Shown here piece by piece: positions 1-11,924 of a stretch of 64,000 nt of DNA. Both the position numbers and the translations under genes were made by a program. Source of the DNA: Ovis canadensis (lineage: Eukaryota > Chordata > Mammalia > Artiodactyla > Bovidae); NCBI RefSeq assembly GCF_042477335.2, contig NC_091246.1, positions 215,821,501-215,885,500 on the forward strand, in the 5' to 3' direction. Below the pieces are notes generated by a model. It did no database searches. It had not been told where the DNA came from and was given only the letters and a program-made list of their open reading frames with translations. Every line of letters begins with the position of its first letter. Within the stretch, counting starts at the first letter, position 1.

Positions 1-300
1 AGTGAAGGTTGCTCTGTTGTGTCCAACTCTTTGCGACCCCATGGGCTATACTGTCCGTGGGATTCTCCAGGCCAGAATATTAGAGTGGGTAGACTTTCCC
101 TTCTCCAGGGGATCTTCCCAACCCAGGGATCAAATCCAGGTCTCCTGCATTGCAGGCAGATTTTTTACTAGTGGGAAGTCCAAGAATACTGTATTGGGTA
201 GCCTATCACTTCTCCAGCAGATGTTCCTGACCCAGGAATTGAGCCTGGGTCTCCTGCATTACAGGCTGATTTTTTACCAGCTGAGCTATCAGGGAAGCCC
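1..300 (-). mobile_element. Bov-tA SINE, two heads
   Basis: Antisense Bov-A body followed by two tRNA-derived heads, ending AGGGAAGCCC. It continues beyond the left edge. Confidence 0.85.
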
Positions 301-663
301 TATTAGCATTTCCTTCTCCTATTAGAATATGAGGCATACCAATTCAATGCCCAAATCCCTGAGGCTCTGCTTCTAGTCTTTGGTTATTGTTGTCCTTATC
401 TGGGGTCTGATACCTAGTAAGTACTCATGGATGTAAGCAGGGAATATCCTGTAGCTCAGATTCCTTGGAGCATAGCATACATAATAAAGCAACAAAAGAA
501 TATTTGAACTTTTAATGAATATGTTGAATTGAATAAAGCAACCCTAGCATCAACATCTTTTCCACCTTCATCTTAGAATCAAAAGATGATTATTAATAAA
601 AGGGCATTCATAATGTGAAGATACTTTAATTATATGATAATTTAAGCATCAGAAAGTATCACA

Positions 664-862
664 GGGACTTCCCTAGAGGTCCAGTGCTTAAGACTCCATG
701 TTCCCATTGCAGGAGGCCAGGGTTCGATCTCTGACTAGGAAACTAAGATCCCACATGCTGCAACCACGCCATGTGTGCCGCAAGTAGCAAAGCCTGCACA
801 CTGTAAAGAAGACCCAGCACAGCCAACATAAATAAGTACATAAATAAGTATTTTTAAAAAGG
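664..862 (+). mobile_element. CHR-type tRNA SINE
   Basis: Opens GGGACTTCCCTAG, contains the GGTTCGATC B-box-like block near 720 and GATCCCACATGC, and ends in a (AATAAGTAC)-rich A-tail. Sense orientation. Confidence 0.75.
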
Positions 863-1493
863 ATTACATAGTCAAGCTATTGGGAAAGACTGAATTTCTA
901 AAAATTTATTTTCTATTACTCTGAATGTTAGGAATATGCTTACTTTATAGAATAATATATTAAGAACAAGCATTTACTAGGGAAACACACCATTTACTAG
1001 GGAAAATCTGAAAATTGACTGTCTACACTCTTTGGTGCTGCTCCATCCATACACATTCATTAAAATTCTTCCTTCACTTTATTTTTAGCTCTTGACAATT
1101 GTTCTGCTTAATTAACTCAATCAATTGTAGATTACTGCCAGTTATATTTGCGGAAACCATGGCAGTTTATTAACTCTCATAAATACCAAAAGATAACAGA
1201 AGCACCAGAGAACCGATAATTAAATACATCTTTTAATTTCTAGCTTATAAATAGGATTTAGCTTGTGTTAGCTTGCAGGTTGCTGTCTGTATGTAGCTCT
1301 GGAATAGCACCTTCCTGCCAGGTCTAGACTGTATGTGACCCAAGAAGAAGCTGTGAATCATGGTTAAATTGACTCTGCTGTTCCGTCTACCACAATGGGG
1401 TCAAACATTGATGCTTTATTGAAAACTATCAATGAGTAAAATTTTAAGATCCTTGGATAAAGTTTTTTTCCTAGTTTTTTAAAAGTTGCAGTA
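863..1493. other. Unassigned intergenic stretch
   Basis: AT-rich, nothing recognised. The same holds for 301-663, 1651-2404, 2536-2960 and 3410-3879. Confidence 0.45.
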
Positions 1494-1650
1494 GTGCCAC
1501 AACCTAAAAGAGCATCTGGCACATAGTAGATATTCAATAAATATTATTTGGGGATTGCCATTTCCTTCTCCAGTGGATCTTCCCGACCCAGGGATCGAAC
1601 CCAGGTCTCCCACATTGTAGATAGACGCTTTATTGCCTGAGCCACTGCCT
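1494..1650 (-). mobile_element. MIR-like tail and Bov-tA fragment
   Basis: 1494-1550 resembles the MIR/L2-type 3' core (CTGGCACATAGTAGATATTC). 1551-1650 is an antisense Bov-tA head fragment. Confidence 0.55.
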
Positions 1651-2404
1651 TTAAACCTAGTAAACAAAGATACGAAAGTTGCTTTTAGTCCTGTTTTTGA
1701 GAGGGTACTCATATTTTTCTTGGTCTCCAAATGCCACACATCAGAACATATTCACTGGAAGTATTTATCACCCAGTGAATAATAATAGTAATAATACAAG
1801 TGACTTAGTAATAGAAAGAAATTTATCATTCAACCTAAAAATAAAATCAAACAATAGAAAATTAATTTTTTTTTAATATTCTTTAAGCCACAGCTATCAT
1901 GGGAAAAAAAATTACTACCCTAGGCATTTTGTTTAGAAATATTAATTTCTTTTTCTCCCATAATGAATTACTTTAAGTACCATAACAGATACGTCTTCAT
2001 TATCAGTAATGAAATGGTGATTTTTTTTTTTCTTCCAATTTGGCTTTTCATTTATTGATAATAAGGGGCCTATCTGCACCCACAGTGTGCTATTTGCAGA
2101 GTGCTTGCAAATAGCAGCCTGAAATCTGTCCCCTCTTGTCATGTATAAACAAAACATAGAAATTATAAAAATAACCCAGTAGTGTTTTTAGCTTAAAATT
2201 CCATAGTTTCAGACATAAGTTTTTAGAAAACAGCTTTAGCTTGTACTGGTGTTATATCAGGGAGTTAAATCCCAAAATATTTTTAGTATACATACCATCT
2301 CCAAACCAGATTTGACATATTTTTTAGATTTATTTAGAATTTTATATTTACTTAGTATAATTTACAAAATTAGGCTTTGTCTTATACAATTTTTTCTGTA
2401 TTTA

Positions 2405-2535
2405 CTTTTAATTGAAGGATAATTGCTTTACACTGTTGTATTGGTTTCTGCCATACATCGACATGAATCAGCCATGGGTATACATATGTCCCGTCTCTCT
2501 TGAACCTCCCTCTCACCTCCCACCCCTTCCCCCTA
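2405..2535 (-). mobile_element. L1 3' end fragment, antisense
   Basis: Bovine-type L1 3' UTR end: T-rich start, TGTTGTATTGGTTTCTGCC and a C-rich CCTCCC run. Truncated. Confidence 0.7.
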
Positions 2536-2960
2536 ATATATATAATTTATTTTATTTTTTCTTGTTAGTTATATATTTTATAAACACTGCTATTACTACT
2601 TTGTATGAAACAATGATGTTTCTTACTTTTCAATATATAGGGTATATGTCAGTACTCCTTGGAATTCTCTTTAAAAATCTAATAAATTTAAATTAAAAAA
2701 AAAGAATCTGCTGCCAGAATAGTCATGAAAGTCAAACACATGTTATATGCAAGAAACCAAACTACAAACTCACTGTGGGTTTACAGCAATGATTGGTTGA
2801 AAGTGTTTATTTTTTGTAGCAGCCTCTGTCAGTGCTTCACCCATTTCTAGTTACCATGGTGACTTAGTGGATGAGTTAAATGTGTGTCCTTAGACACAGA
2901 GTCTTAAATACAGAAAGAAGAAGACAGTCACACTCTTGGATCCAAAAGGAAAAGCTTCTT

Positions 2961-2963
2961 TGC

Positions 2964-2996
<33 letters not shown>

Positions 2997-3005
2997 TGTG
3001 TGTGT
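2961..3005 (+). repeat. (TG)n microsatellite
   Basis: About 20 TG units with TATG and TTTG interruptions, adjoining the Bov-tA at 3006. Confidence 0.95.
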
Positions 3006-3409
3006 TTGTTCAGTCACATCTGACTCTTTGCAACCCTATAGACCATAGTTCGCCAGGCTCCCCTGTCCATGGAATTTTCCAGGCAAGAATACTGGAATGG
3101 GTTGCCGTTTCCTACTCTAGGGGAACTTCCTGACCCTAGGATCAAAATTTTCTCCCACATCTCCTGCATTGGCAGGTTAATTCTTCTTCTTCTTCTTTTT
3201 TTTTAACTTTACAATATTGTATTGGTTTTGCCATACATCAACATGAATCTGCCAGTGGTGTACACGTGTTCCCCATCCTGAACCCCCTCCCACCGCCCTC
3301 CCCGTATCATCCCTCTGGGTCATCCCAGTGCACCAGCCCCAAGCATCCTGTATCCTGCATCGAACCTGGGGCAGGTTAATTCTTTACCACTGAGCCACCT
3401 GGGAAGTCC
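3006..3409 (-). mobile_element. Bov-tA SINE interrupted by a short L1
   Basis: Antisense Bov-tA at 3006-3185 that resumes at 3370-3409. The interruption, 3186-3369, is an antisense L1 3' end. The 15-bp target duplication GGCAGGTTAATTCTT lies at 3171-3185 and 3370-3384, within the SINE's tRNA-like head. Confidence 0.9.
3186..3369 (-). mobile_element. Short L1 3' insertion inside Bov-tA
   Basis: 184 nt of bovine-type L1 3' UTR with its A-tail seen as a (TTC)n/T run at the left. Perfect TSDs identify it as one retrotransposition event. Confidence 0.9.
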
Positions 3410-3879
3410 TTCTTTAGGACTTCTTTAGGGACATTACATCTTTATTTAGGGAGTCTACTTATTGGGTACATGGATGTGGTTTCGGAATGTGATTAGAACG
3501 TTCCACTAACAATGTTTAAAGGACTTCTCTCTTTTCCAAGGTTGTTATATTACCCATTTATTTGCTATCTTGATCTTGCACCATTCGATTCAAACCTAGA
3601 ACAATGTGTCTTAAATCAGAGAGGAGTTATCTCATGTCCTTGTGAACACAGCAGAGGCTTGAATCCTCAATTTAGACTCTTGAATTCTAGCTCTTAACCA
3701 GCACCAAACTTGACTAATGATTCAAAAACTCAGGGAAACATCAGGCACAAATAAATAGTCTTGGAAATGTCTGAGTGGTAACTCAGCAGAGCTTCCAAAA
3801 ATGTCCCTGTTCTCCTGCAGTAGGATAAATTTTGGTTTTAGATTAAACAGACGAGTTTCCTTATAAGCAATCTCTGCAG

Positions 3880-4197
3880 TCATTCCCTGATATCTCATTT
3901 AGTAAAGAATCCGCCTACAATGCAGGCAACCTCGGTTCAATTCCTGGGTCAGGAAGATCCTCTGGAGAAGTGATAGGCTACCCTATCCAGTATTCTTGGG
4001 CTTCCCTTGTGGCTCAGCTGGTAAAGAATCTGCGTGCAAGGGGGGAGACCTGGGTTTAATCCTCGGGTTGGGAAGATCCTCTGGAGAAGGGAAAGGCTAC
4101 CCACTCCAGTTTGCTGGCCTGAAGAATTCCATGGACTCTATAGTCCACGGGGTCACAAAGAGTTGGACGTGACTGAGTGACTTTCACTTTCACTTTG
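3880..4197 (+). mobile_element. Bov-tA SINE, two heads
   Basis: Two sense tRNA-like heads and one Bov-A tail ending in CTTTCACTTT. TCTGCAG occurs on both sides as a possible short duplication. Confidence 0.85.
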
Positions 4198-4361
4198 TCT
4201 GCAGACACTGTTCAAACAAAGGGTATAGTTTTGGTTATGAAACTTTTCTTCTACACACTCTGTTAATTACCTGTTGTATGATCATTTCTCATTTTGTAGC
4301 AAACCATCTCACCCATAAATCTGTAAATTTTAAGTTTATTTATAATAAATAGCATGCACAA

Positions 4362-4570
4362 GGTTTCCCTGGTGGCTCAGATGGTAAAGAATCCACCTGC
4401 AATGCAGGAGATGCAAGAGATGTGGGTTTGTTTCCCAGGTTGGGAAGATCCCTTGGAGGAGGGCATGGAGCCCCCTCCAGTATTCTTGCCTGAGAAATCC
4501 CATGGACAAAGGAGCCTGGTGGGCTACAATCCATGGGATAGCAAAAAGCTGGACACAACTGAGTGAATAA
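4362..4570 (+). mobile_element. Bov-tA SINE
   Basis: Sense copy from GGTTTCCCTGGTGGCTCAG to CAACTGAGTG. Confidence 0.88.
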
Positions 4571-4679
4571 GCATATACGTAGTATTTGTCCTCCTAACAA
4601 CATTTTATAGGTATAGATTTCTCGCCATTATCTTTCCATTCCTAGTAAATACCATTTGTATGCTTACTGGGAAGTCTTG

Positions 4680-5230
4680 TCATTAATGCATGTGCCCCAG
4701 CAGGCCTGGGAGGCTCTATCCCTGCACATCCCCCAAAAGGCCAGTCTTCACGATTACCTTGACAGGCTCCTGGGAGATGAGTGCTGAATCTTGGCACTAT
4801 TCTGCTGGATAAAGGTGTTGTATGTCTGAGACCTTGCTGATTTGACCAGATAGTTTATGCTAATGAAGGGCTCCATGTTTGACTATCTTGTTTTTGCTTG
4901 AGGTAGGGGACACTGGAGTGGGTGAGATCAGTAAAAGCCCTGGACACCAACACTTGGGTGTGCGTCCCAGGTGGCAGTATTTTTTTTTTTTTTTTTACGT
5001 GCATCTTTGCCAGGAGAATTAGACGGGTCTCTGCTACTCCACGGAGAGAAGACACCTGGTAACTTGTGCTTGGTTTCTCCTGAATTTTGCCCCATGTGCC
5101 TTTTCTGCATGTTGAATTTAGCCTGTATCCTTTCATTGTAACAAAATGTAAGCACCAGTGTAATAGCTTCTGTGTCCTAGGAAACCTAACAATTCATCCA
5201 GAGTAAAGATGGTGGGACCCCCAACATAGC
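4680..5230 (+). mobile_element. Possible old LTR remnant
   Basis: The 3' half (TGTAACAAAATGTAAGCACC followed by CCTAGGAAACC and GGGACCCCC) resembles the end of a mammalian ERV LTR with a degraded AATAAA region. A T-run at 4979-4996 interrupts it. Low confidence. Confidence 0.3.
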
Positions 5231-5407
5231 ATGTTCAACAAAGAGATCTGAGGATTTTTCTCTCCTTCTGACAGAGAAAAGTATGCAGCCTTGCTGCTTA
5301 CCTTTTCCTCTCCAGCATCTATAGATACAAATCTCCTTGATAATACACTTCCAGCCATTTATAATGCCACTCACTTTTTTACAGAGCTTTAAGCCTTAAG
5401 CTATAAA

Positions 5408-5718
5408 GGCTTACCTCATAGCTCAGTTGGTAAAGAATCTGCCTGCAGTGCGGAGACTTGGGATTGATCTCTGGGTTGGGAAGATCCGCTGGAGAAGGGA
5501 TAGGCTACCCACTCCAGTATTCTTGGGATTCTCTGATGGCTCAGCTGATAAAGAATCTGCCTGCAATTCGGGAGACCTGGGTTCGATCCCTGGGTTTGGA
5601 AGATACCCTGGAGAAGGGAAAGGCTACCCACTCTAGTATTCAGCCTGGAAAATTCCATGGACTGTATAGTCTGTGGGGTCGCAAAGAGTCAGACACAACT
5701 GAGCGACTTTCACTTCAC
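5408..5718 (+). mobile_element. Bov-tA SINE, two heads
   Basis: Sense copy with duplicated tRNA-like head and a single Bov-A tail. Confidence 0.88.
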
Positions 5719-5875
5719 AAACCTTCATTAATTATCTCATAGAAAATAAAACTCTGTTTCAACAGGTCGTCAGTTAAATCATCTGGAAAATTAGTCTCTT
5801 TCTAAATCTCACACTAATTCCTTGAAGTATTTGACCTATTTTGTTTTGAAGATAAAATTATACTTGCTGCTTTTT

Positions 5876-6075
5876 GAGTGAGTGAATGAAAGTGGCTCAG
5901 TTGTGTCCGACTCTTTGCGACCCCATGGACTGTACAGTCCATGGAATTCTCTAGGCCAGAATACTGGAATGGGTAGCCTTTCCCTTCTCCAGGGGATCTT
6001 CCCAACCCGGGGATTGAACCCAGGTCTCCAACACTGCAGGCAGATTCTTTACCAGTTGAGCCATAAAGGAAGCCC
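5876..6075 (-). mobile_element. Bov-tA SINE
   Basis: Antisense copy ending AGGAAGCCC. Confidence 0.88.
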
Positions 6076-6223
6076 TGCTGCTCTTTATAGCTTACTAAAA
6101 TAAATATTATAGTGGTTATATATCCAGAGGTTAGTACAGTACTTATTTATTGCAAACAACAAAATATGAATTCTAACTAGTAAGGTTCAAATTCCTCAAA
6201 AGGTGAGTGGTAGAACTGAATTT

Positions 6224-6425
6224 GGGTTTCCCAGGTAGCACAGTATTAAAGAATACGCCTGCCAATTCAGAAGACTCAGGAGATATGGATTCAATCCCTG
6301 GGCTGGGAAGATCCCTTGGAGGAGGAAATCTCAACCCCCTCCTGAAAAATTCCATGGACAGAGGAGCCTACGGTCCATGGGGTAGCAAAGAGTCAGACAC
6401 GCACGACTGAGCAACTGAGCACACA
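6224..6425 (+). mobile_element. Bov-tA SINE
   Basis: Sense copy opening GGGTTTCCCAGGTAG. Confidence 0.85.
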
Positions 6426-6426
6426 A

Positions 6427-7150
6427 ACTTATACACAGAATTGACTTCAGTAGATGTTTCTCTTTTGTAATATTATAATATCCTGGAAAGTGCCTGTCAA
6501 AAATATCTGCCCGATATTAGTCATCAGTACCTATCCTTGGGACCACCTAAAATGAAAGGCTATGTCTATTTACTCTGTGAAGGGATATTCTTTTATTTTC
6601 AAGAATGGCAGGAGCTATTTGAATTTCTTATTGGAGCCTATTTTTTCAGATGTCTTGTTTAACCTGGTAACCTAGTAAAAATAGTAAAATTACCCAGGTC
6701 ACTAATAGATGATTCAGAGTAAATTATGTTAGTGGTTACTTTGGTATTAGGTTTATTACTTTATCTATAACTTTTCATACATATCCCATTGATTTAACTT
6801 AGGGAAAATTATTAGACCTGAAAAATTAGATAATAATTTTATCTAAAAGTTTTTCAAATCAGGTGAACTAGGGTTCAATATATAATTGCTATATTAAGTT
6901 TCTTTAATTTCTAAAGCCTATTTATGTTTTATTGGAAATATGGTATATGTGTGTTAAAATTCAACTAATCCTCAAGATATTCTTTTATCAAAAGATATTT
7001 GATGTCTAGACAGATATCTCACTAGATATATTTGTATCTCTTGAAATTTTCTGTACAAGTAAAAAAGTTTTGTGGAGAGAATAAAAGCAAATTTCATAGT
7101 AGATCTTAATAAGTAGTTGAGAGGTGTCGATCTCATAGTTCCTGACTAGA
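6427..7150. other. Unassigned AT-rich intergenic stretch
   Basis: No repeat, exon or RNA gene recognised. Confidence 0.5.
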
Positions 7151-7164
7151 AACCAACTAGATAT

Positions 7165-7345
7165 ATTTTTAAACAATATTTATTTGGCTGAATAAGGTCT
7201 TAGTTGTTGTATGCAGGCTCTCCAGTTGGTGCCTAGGATTACTTGGCCTCCAGGCATGTGGGATCTTAGTTCCTGGACCAGGAATTGAACCCCTGTCCTC
7301 TGCTTTGGCAGGGGAGTCTTAACCACTGGACCACAAGGGAAGTCC
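7165..7345 (-). mobile_element. CHR-type SINE with TSD
   Basis: Antisense copy ending CCACAAGGGAAGTCC. The flanks ACCAACTAGATAT (7152-7164) and ACCAACTGGATAT (7346-7358) are a 13-bp duplication with one change. Confidence 0.85.
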
Positions 7346-7358
7346 ACCAACTGGATAT

Positions 7359-9370
7359 TGACACATAAGAGTCAGTAGCTCTAGTTTACCAGCACTATGC
7401 TCCTTTGTTAATTGTACTCCACATGTCTGAAGGAGGTGTACAATAGGGTTATGCCATACTCTGATCTATTCTATGTGTGTGTGAGTTCTATTAGAAAATA
7501 ATTTATATTCTCAAATACATTGAATTCCTTCAAGTAATTCATGTACACCTGGTCTTAGCTTCTACCTGTGTCTAGACTACCCCTAAATCTGTCTCCAGCT
7601 CTCATCTTAGCCCCATCCTCCAATTTCACATGCTCTTCAATCCCCAAATTCTTCCCCACCTGACACCTGTATGTTCCAATGTTACCTGAAATTTAACAAG
7701 AGGAAGGTCAAGATTAGCTTCTCTTCCTTCCTCAAACAGTACTTTCCTGCCTTTCCGTCATAGCCAACACTACTCTCATTCTTTCGGTCCCCAAGACTCA
7801 CAATTTTTGGGACTTTTTTATCATCCCTTTTATCCTCCAGTGCCATTCAGTAACCAAGTCCTGCTAATATTTTCTTATTCATCTTCTCGTTCTTATCAAC
7901 AAGGGCATTTACTTCCTGGTTCACATTTTCTCTCAGTTTTGCCCTTTCCCCTGCATTTCTCTGCTGGTTGTTTTCATCCTCAGGACTTTTAGCCACATTT
8001 CCACTTCCTTCTCTCAGTGATGCTCCAACTGGCTCTCCCCCATCTCCTTCTTTCTGCGTGGACATTGCTCTCTGTTGTGAATGCCGTCTTCAGCATCCCT
8101 CCCCATTGCTGACTCACACGTAGCCACTCTTCGCATCAGTTCCCATATTTCCTCCAGAAATCTTCTCTCACCCACACAGGGTACGGTGGGCTTCCACCTT
8201 ATCCCCTGCTGCCTTTTGGGAACACATTGGAAACAGGACGAGATTGTTCTGCTGGAAGCTCTGGTGCCTAGCACACTGCCTGTAGGTTGTTGTTATTACA
8301 CGTGGTCTTCTTACACAACATTCTGGCTCCTCCTCATTGCTTCTACACACAGCAAACAGAACGCTTGCTCTGTTTGAACAGAACAGAAACATTTTTTTCT
8401 TAACTATGAAACCATACGAAAACAATTTTCCCATGAAAACATCTTCATATCTTAACTTTCCGGTAGGGTGTGACTGGCTACCATGCCATTCCAAGTTCCA
8501 CATCTTAGTCAGAAAAGAGAGACTCCCAGCTCCTATTGCTTCTCATCTTCTCATTCTTACCAACAAGGCAGTTTTCTTCCTGGTTTCTTATGTACATTAG
8601 AAAATTACATTATATACTGTGTAATATAACCAGTTTCTTGGGAAGCTCATGCCACACAAAACACAAAATGCTCCCCCCTCTGTCATATCACCAAAGGAGC
8701 TTTGTGAATCTTCCCACCTCCTGAAAACTTTCAAGTAACCTCAGCCCCAGCTGATCATTCCCTCACTCTGAAGTCTGTGGCTACTTTTATTATATATGAC
8801 TTTGTCTATGTTGATATTTTGCTTTGTCCTATAAATTCTTTATGACACAAGCAATATGTCCTCTTTCTTTGTTTTTAACCAACATTTACTTCTTACAGTG
8901 AGCTTTTGTTTCTAGGAAAGTACTGAGTATAAATTGCTAACAAAATGTTATGTTCCCTAAGTCTTAAAAATCTTAACAAAATTATCTTTTACGAAGTTCT
9001 TTGCACTTTTTCTTAAGAGATAGAGGAATAGGTAACTCGAAAATGTCCATGTTTTTTTCCTAACCCATCTCCAAGTTAAAGGATCATCCCTCTTATCTAG
9101 GTTAAATTTCTCTTTTTAGTGTTATTTGGTACATTCTTTGGAGCATATGGCTCCCTATGTTGAAAGACTCAAAATAAATCACCCATGGATTTGTCATACT
9201 GCCTGAAATGTGACTAATCCTTTACTTTAAGAAGAATATCTTTTAAAATGTGATTCTATTAGAAAGTTATCTTTGTGGGAGAAATGAGAAAATGTAGGAG
9301 AAGGCACTTAGGAGATCTGTGAAGTTCTATAAGAACACTAAAGTGCATCATATGAGGGTATGATAGGATA
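7359..9370. other. Unassigned intergenic stretch
   Basis: Pyrimidine-rich DNA. A roughly 40-nt segment at 7881-7920 recurs diverged at 8545-8584. Several 60-110 codon frames on both strands overlap each other and none has a recognisable domain. No gene is called. Confidence 0.5.
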
Positions 9371-9545
9371 ATAGGAAAAGTGATAGATATGGAAACAGAA
9401 GACCCAAGTTCAAGTTTCTATTTGCTGCTGTGTATTCTTCTTCAAGTTATTTAGCTTTTCTCTAAGTTGCAATTTCCTCACCTAAATGAGTACCATCATT
9501 AAAGTGGGCACCTTAGTTTGCCCATCTCTTAAAATTGTTTGAAGG
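9370..9545 (+). mobile_element. MIR-like fragment
   Basis: CAGAAGACCCAAGTTCAAG...CTCACCTAAATGAG resembles the central MIR region. Diverged. Confidence 0.45.
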
Positions 9546-9556
9546 ACCAAGGTATT

Positions 9557-9668
9557 AAAAAAATTTTTTGGCCACACCCAGGCACCTTAGTTCCCCAACT
9601 TGGGCTCGAACCTCCACCCCCTGCATTGGGAAGGTGGAATTCTAACCATTGTACTGCTGGGCAAGTCC
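9557..9668 (-). mobile_element. CHR-type SINE fragment
   Basis: Antisense, A-tail as a T-rich start and ending GGCAAGTCC. Similar TGAAGGACCA blocks occur on each side (9540 and 9669). Confidence 0.75.
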
Positions 9669-9950
9669 TGAAGGACCAGGATATTTTGCTGACACAAATA
9701 TTTTGCAAGATATGAATTTATGAGGGGAATTTGTAAAGTCTGTAAAAATTTTACACAATGCTATAAAATGAGTTACTGTTATAGTCAGCTCGTTGTAGCC
9801 ATTTGATCCATGTTATTAGCTAGTCCAATCAGTTGTTTTCCATGTTAATCTCACTGCCTACTGAATTAGACTTTTATCACTAGAAATATTCCTTTTTTTT
9901 TTTAAAAAAAGGAAATATTCCTCTTCTAATTATTGTTTTTACTTTGTTTA

Positions 9951-10183
9951 TCTTTCTGTGCTGGGTCTTCTCTACAAGGGCTGCTCTCTAGTTGTGCACA
10001 GGCTGCCCATTGCTCTGGCTTCTTGCTGCAGTCCTCAGCCCCTAGGGTGCCCGGGCTCCGTAGCTGTCGCTGGCAGGCTTACTTGCCCTGCAGCATGAGG
10101 GATCTTCCTGGACCAGGAGTTGAACTCACGTCTCCTGCACTGGCAGGCAGATTCCCAACCACTGAACAACCCAGGGATGTCCC
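9951..10183 (-). mobile_element. CHR-type SINE, long form
   Basis: Antisense; the GCTGGGTCTTC start and the GGATCTTCCTGGACCAGGAG block are diagnostic. The 92-codon open frame through it (9933-10211) is incidental. Confidence 0.75.
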
Positions 10184-10698
10184 TAGGATTACTCTTATGG
10201 AGGAAATATAGCTTTAGATTTGTAGGAACAGTTTAAGTATTGGGAAGAAGTTAAAAGGTTTTTCAAATACTAATATTCTATGTCATTCCTTGGGAAAAAT
10301 CATAGTTCTCAGAAATTCTGGACAGAGGAGTGAGTCAACTCTGAGAAAGCTAGAAGACTTTAGAAAGATGAAAATAGAGTTATAAGGGCAGAGGAGGCTG
10401 CCTGTCCAGTCAGTATTTGGTCAGGATTGAATCCTGGTCACAAGTGAACTAACAGTGAAAGCAAATTGTTCTTATTACTTATGTCATCAGCTAGATTAGA
10501 TTTTTTTTCAAGACCTATTTTTTTTTAAAGACTAGTTTTAGGTATACAACAAACTTGAGGAAAAGGTACAGATATTTCTCTTACACCCTTGCCTCCACAC
10601 AATTCATGGCTTCAGTTTTGTGTTCTAGATTTTGGCCGTTTTAGAGGTATGGGGTGGCATCACATTGTTCCTTTAATTTGCATTTCCTTAATGACATG

Positions 10699-11615
10699 CT
10701 AGATAAGGAAACAGTGGAAACAGTGTCAGACTTTATTTTTTTGGGCTCCAAAATCACTGCAGTTGGTGATTGCAGCCATGAAATTAAAAGACGCTTACTC
10801 CTTGGAAGAAAAGTTATGACCAACCTAGAGAGCATATTCAAAAGCAGAGACATTACTTTGCCGACTAAGGTCCATCTAGTCAAGGCTATGGAGAAGGCAA
10901 TGGCACCCCACTTCAGTACTCTTGCATGGAAAATCCCATGGATGGAGGAGCCTGGTGGGCTGCAGTCCATGGCGTCACTAAGAGTCGGATACGACTGAGC
11001 GACTACATTTTCACTTTTCACTTTCATGAATTGGAGAAGGAAATGGCAACCCATTCTAGTATTCTTGCCTGGAGAATCCCAGGGACGGGGGAGCCTGGCA
11101 GGCTGCTGTCTCTGGGGTCACACAGAGTTGGACACGACTGAAGAGACTTAGCAGCAGCAGCAGCAGTCAAGGCTATGGTTTTTCCTGTGGTGATGTATGG
11201 ATGTGAGAGTTGGACTGTGAAGAAGGCTGAGCGCCGAAGAATTGATGCTTTTGAACTGTGGTGTTGGAGAAGACTCTTGAGAGTCCCTTGGACTGCAAGG
11301 AGATCCAACCAATCCATTCTGAAGGAGATCAGCCCTGGGGTTTCTTTGGAAGGAATGATGCTAAAGCTGAAACTCCAGTACTTTGGCCACCTCATGCGAA
11401 GAGTTGACTCATTGGAAAAGACTCTGATGCTGGGAGGGATTGGGGGCAGGAGGAAAAGGGGACGGCCGAGGATGAGATGGCTGGATGGCATCACTGACTT
11501 GATGGACGTGAGTCTGAGTGAACTCCGGGAGATGGTGATGGACAGGGAGGCCTGGCGTGCTGCGATTCATGGGGTTGCAAAGAGTCGGACACGACTGAGT
11601 GACTAAACTGAACAG
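10699..11615 (+). mobile_element. BovB 3' fragment, interrupted by Bov-A2
   Basis: Sense, 5'-truncated BovB covering the end of the RT and C-terminal region. The C-terminal domain is open at 11175-11606 ([12 protein letters not shown] near its middle). It is flanked by the 9-bp direct repeat AATGACATG (10690-10698 and 11616-11624), which I read as the target-site duplication. The target is an older antisense L1 whose halves continue on both sides. Confidence 0.85.
10892..11164 (+). mobile_element. Bov-A2 SINE nested in BovB
   Basis: Two Bov-A units ending in a CAG-rich tail. It is flanked by perfect 14-bp duplications AGTCAAGGCTATGG (10878-10891 and 11165-11178) of the BovB sequence it interrupted. 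It is therefore younger than the BovB copy. Confidence 0.9.
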
Positions 11616-11924
11616 AATGACATGGTATAGAGCATCCTCTCATATGCTTATTTGCCTTATGAGGTGATTGTCAAAGTCTTTGGTCCATTTTTTAATTGAG
11701 TTATTTTTTTTTATTGTTGAGTTCTTAGAGTTCTTTATATATTTGGAAGGATAACACTCCTTCACCAGATATGTCTTTTGAAATATTTTTTTCCCTCTTC
11801 TAATTTTCTTTTTTCTGAAGTCTTTATTTGTTACAATATTGTTTCTGTTTTCTGTTTTGGTTTTCTGGCCACGAGGTATGTGAGATCTCAGCTCCCCAAC
11901 CAGGAATCAAACTCTTTTTGATGG

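Larger units (their letters stand above)
10510..11820 (-). mobile_element. Old L1 ORF2 fragment, antisense, split by BovB
   Basis: 10510-10698 and 11616-11820 together read as a continuous antisense stretch of the L1 ORF2 3' region. Similar text recurs in better form at 17850-18060. The gap is the BovB insertion. It is highly diverged. Confidence 0.6.

Noticed and set aside
8014..8503. Overlapping 86-111 codon frames on both strands
   Set aside because: They are mutually overlapping in opposite strands, with no domain, splice signals or conservation argument.
9882..9922. T-run/A-run palindrome flanked by GAAATATTCC
   Set aside because: It is a simple homopolymer inverted repeat. I considered a target-site duplication but the enclosed bases are only T and A runs.
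11024..11494. 156-codon minus-strand frame
   Set aside because: It is the antisense shadow of the BovB C-terminal region and Bov-A2; the same shadow recurs at every BovB copy (for example 14182-14619, 38024-38371, 61108-61581).
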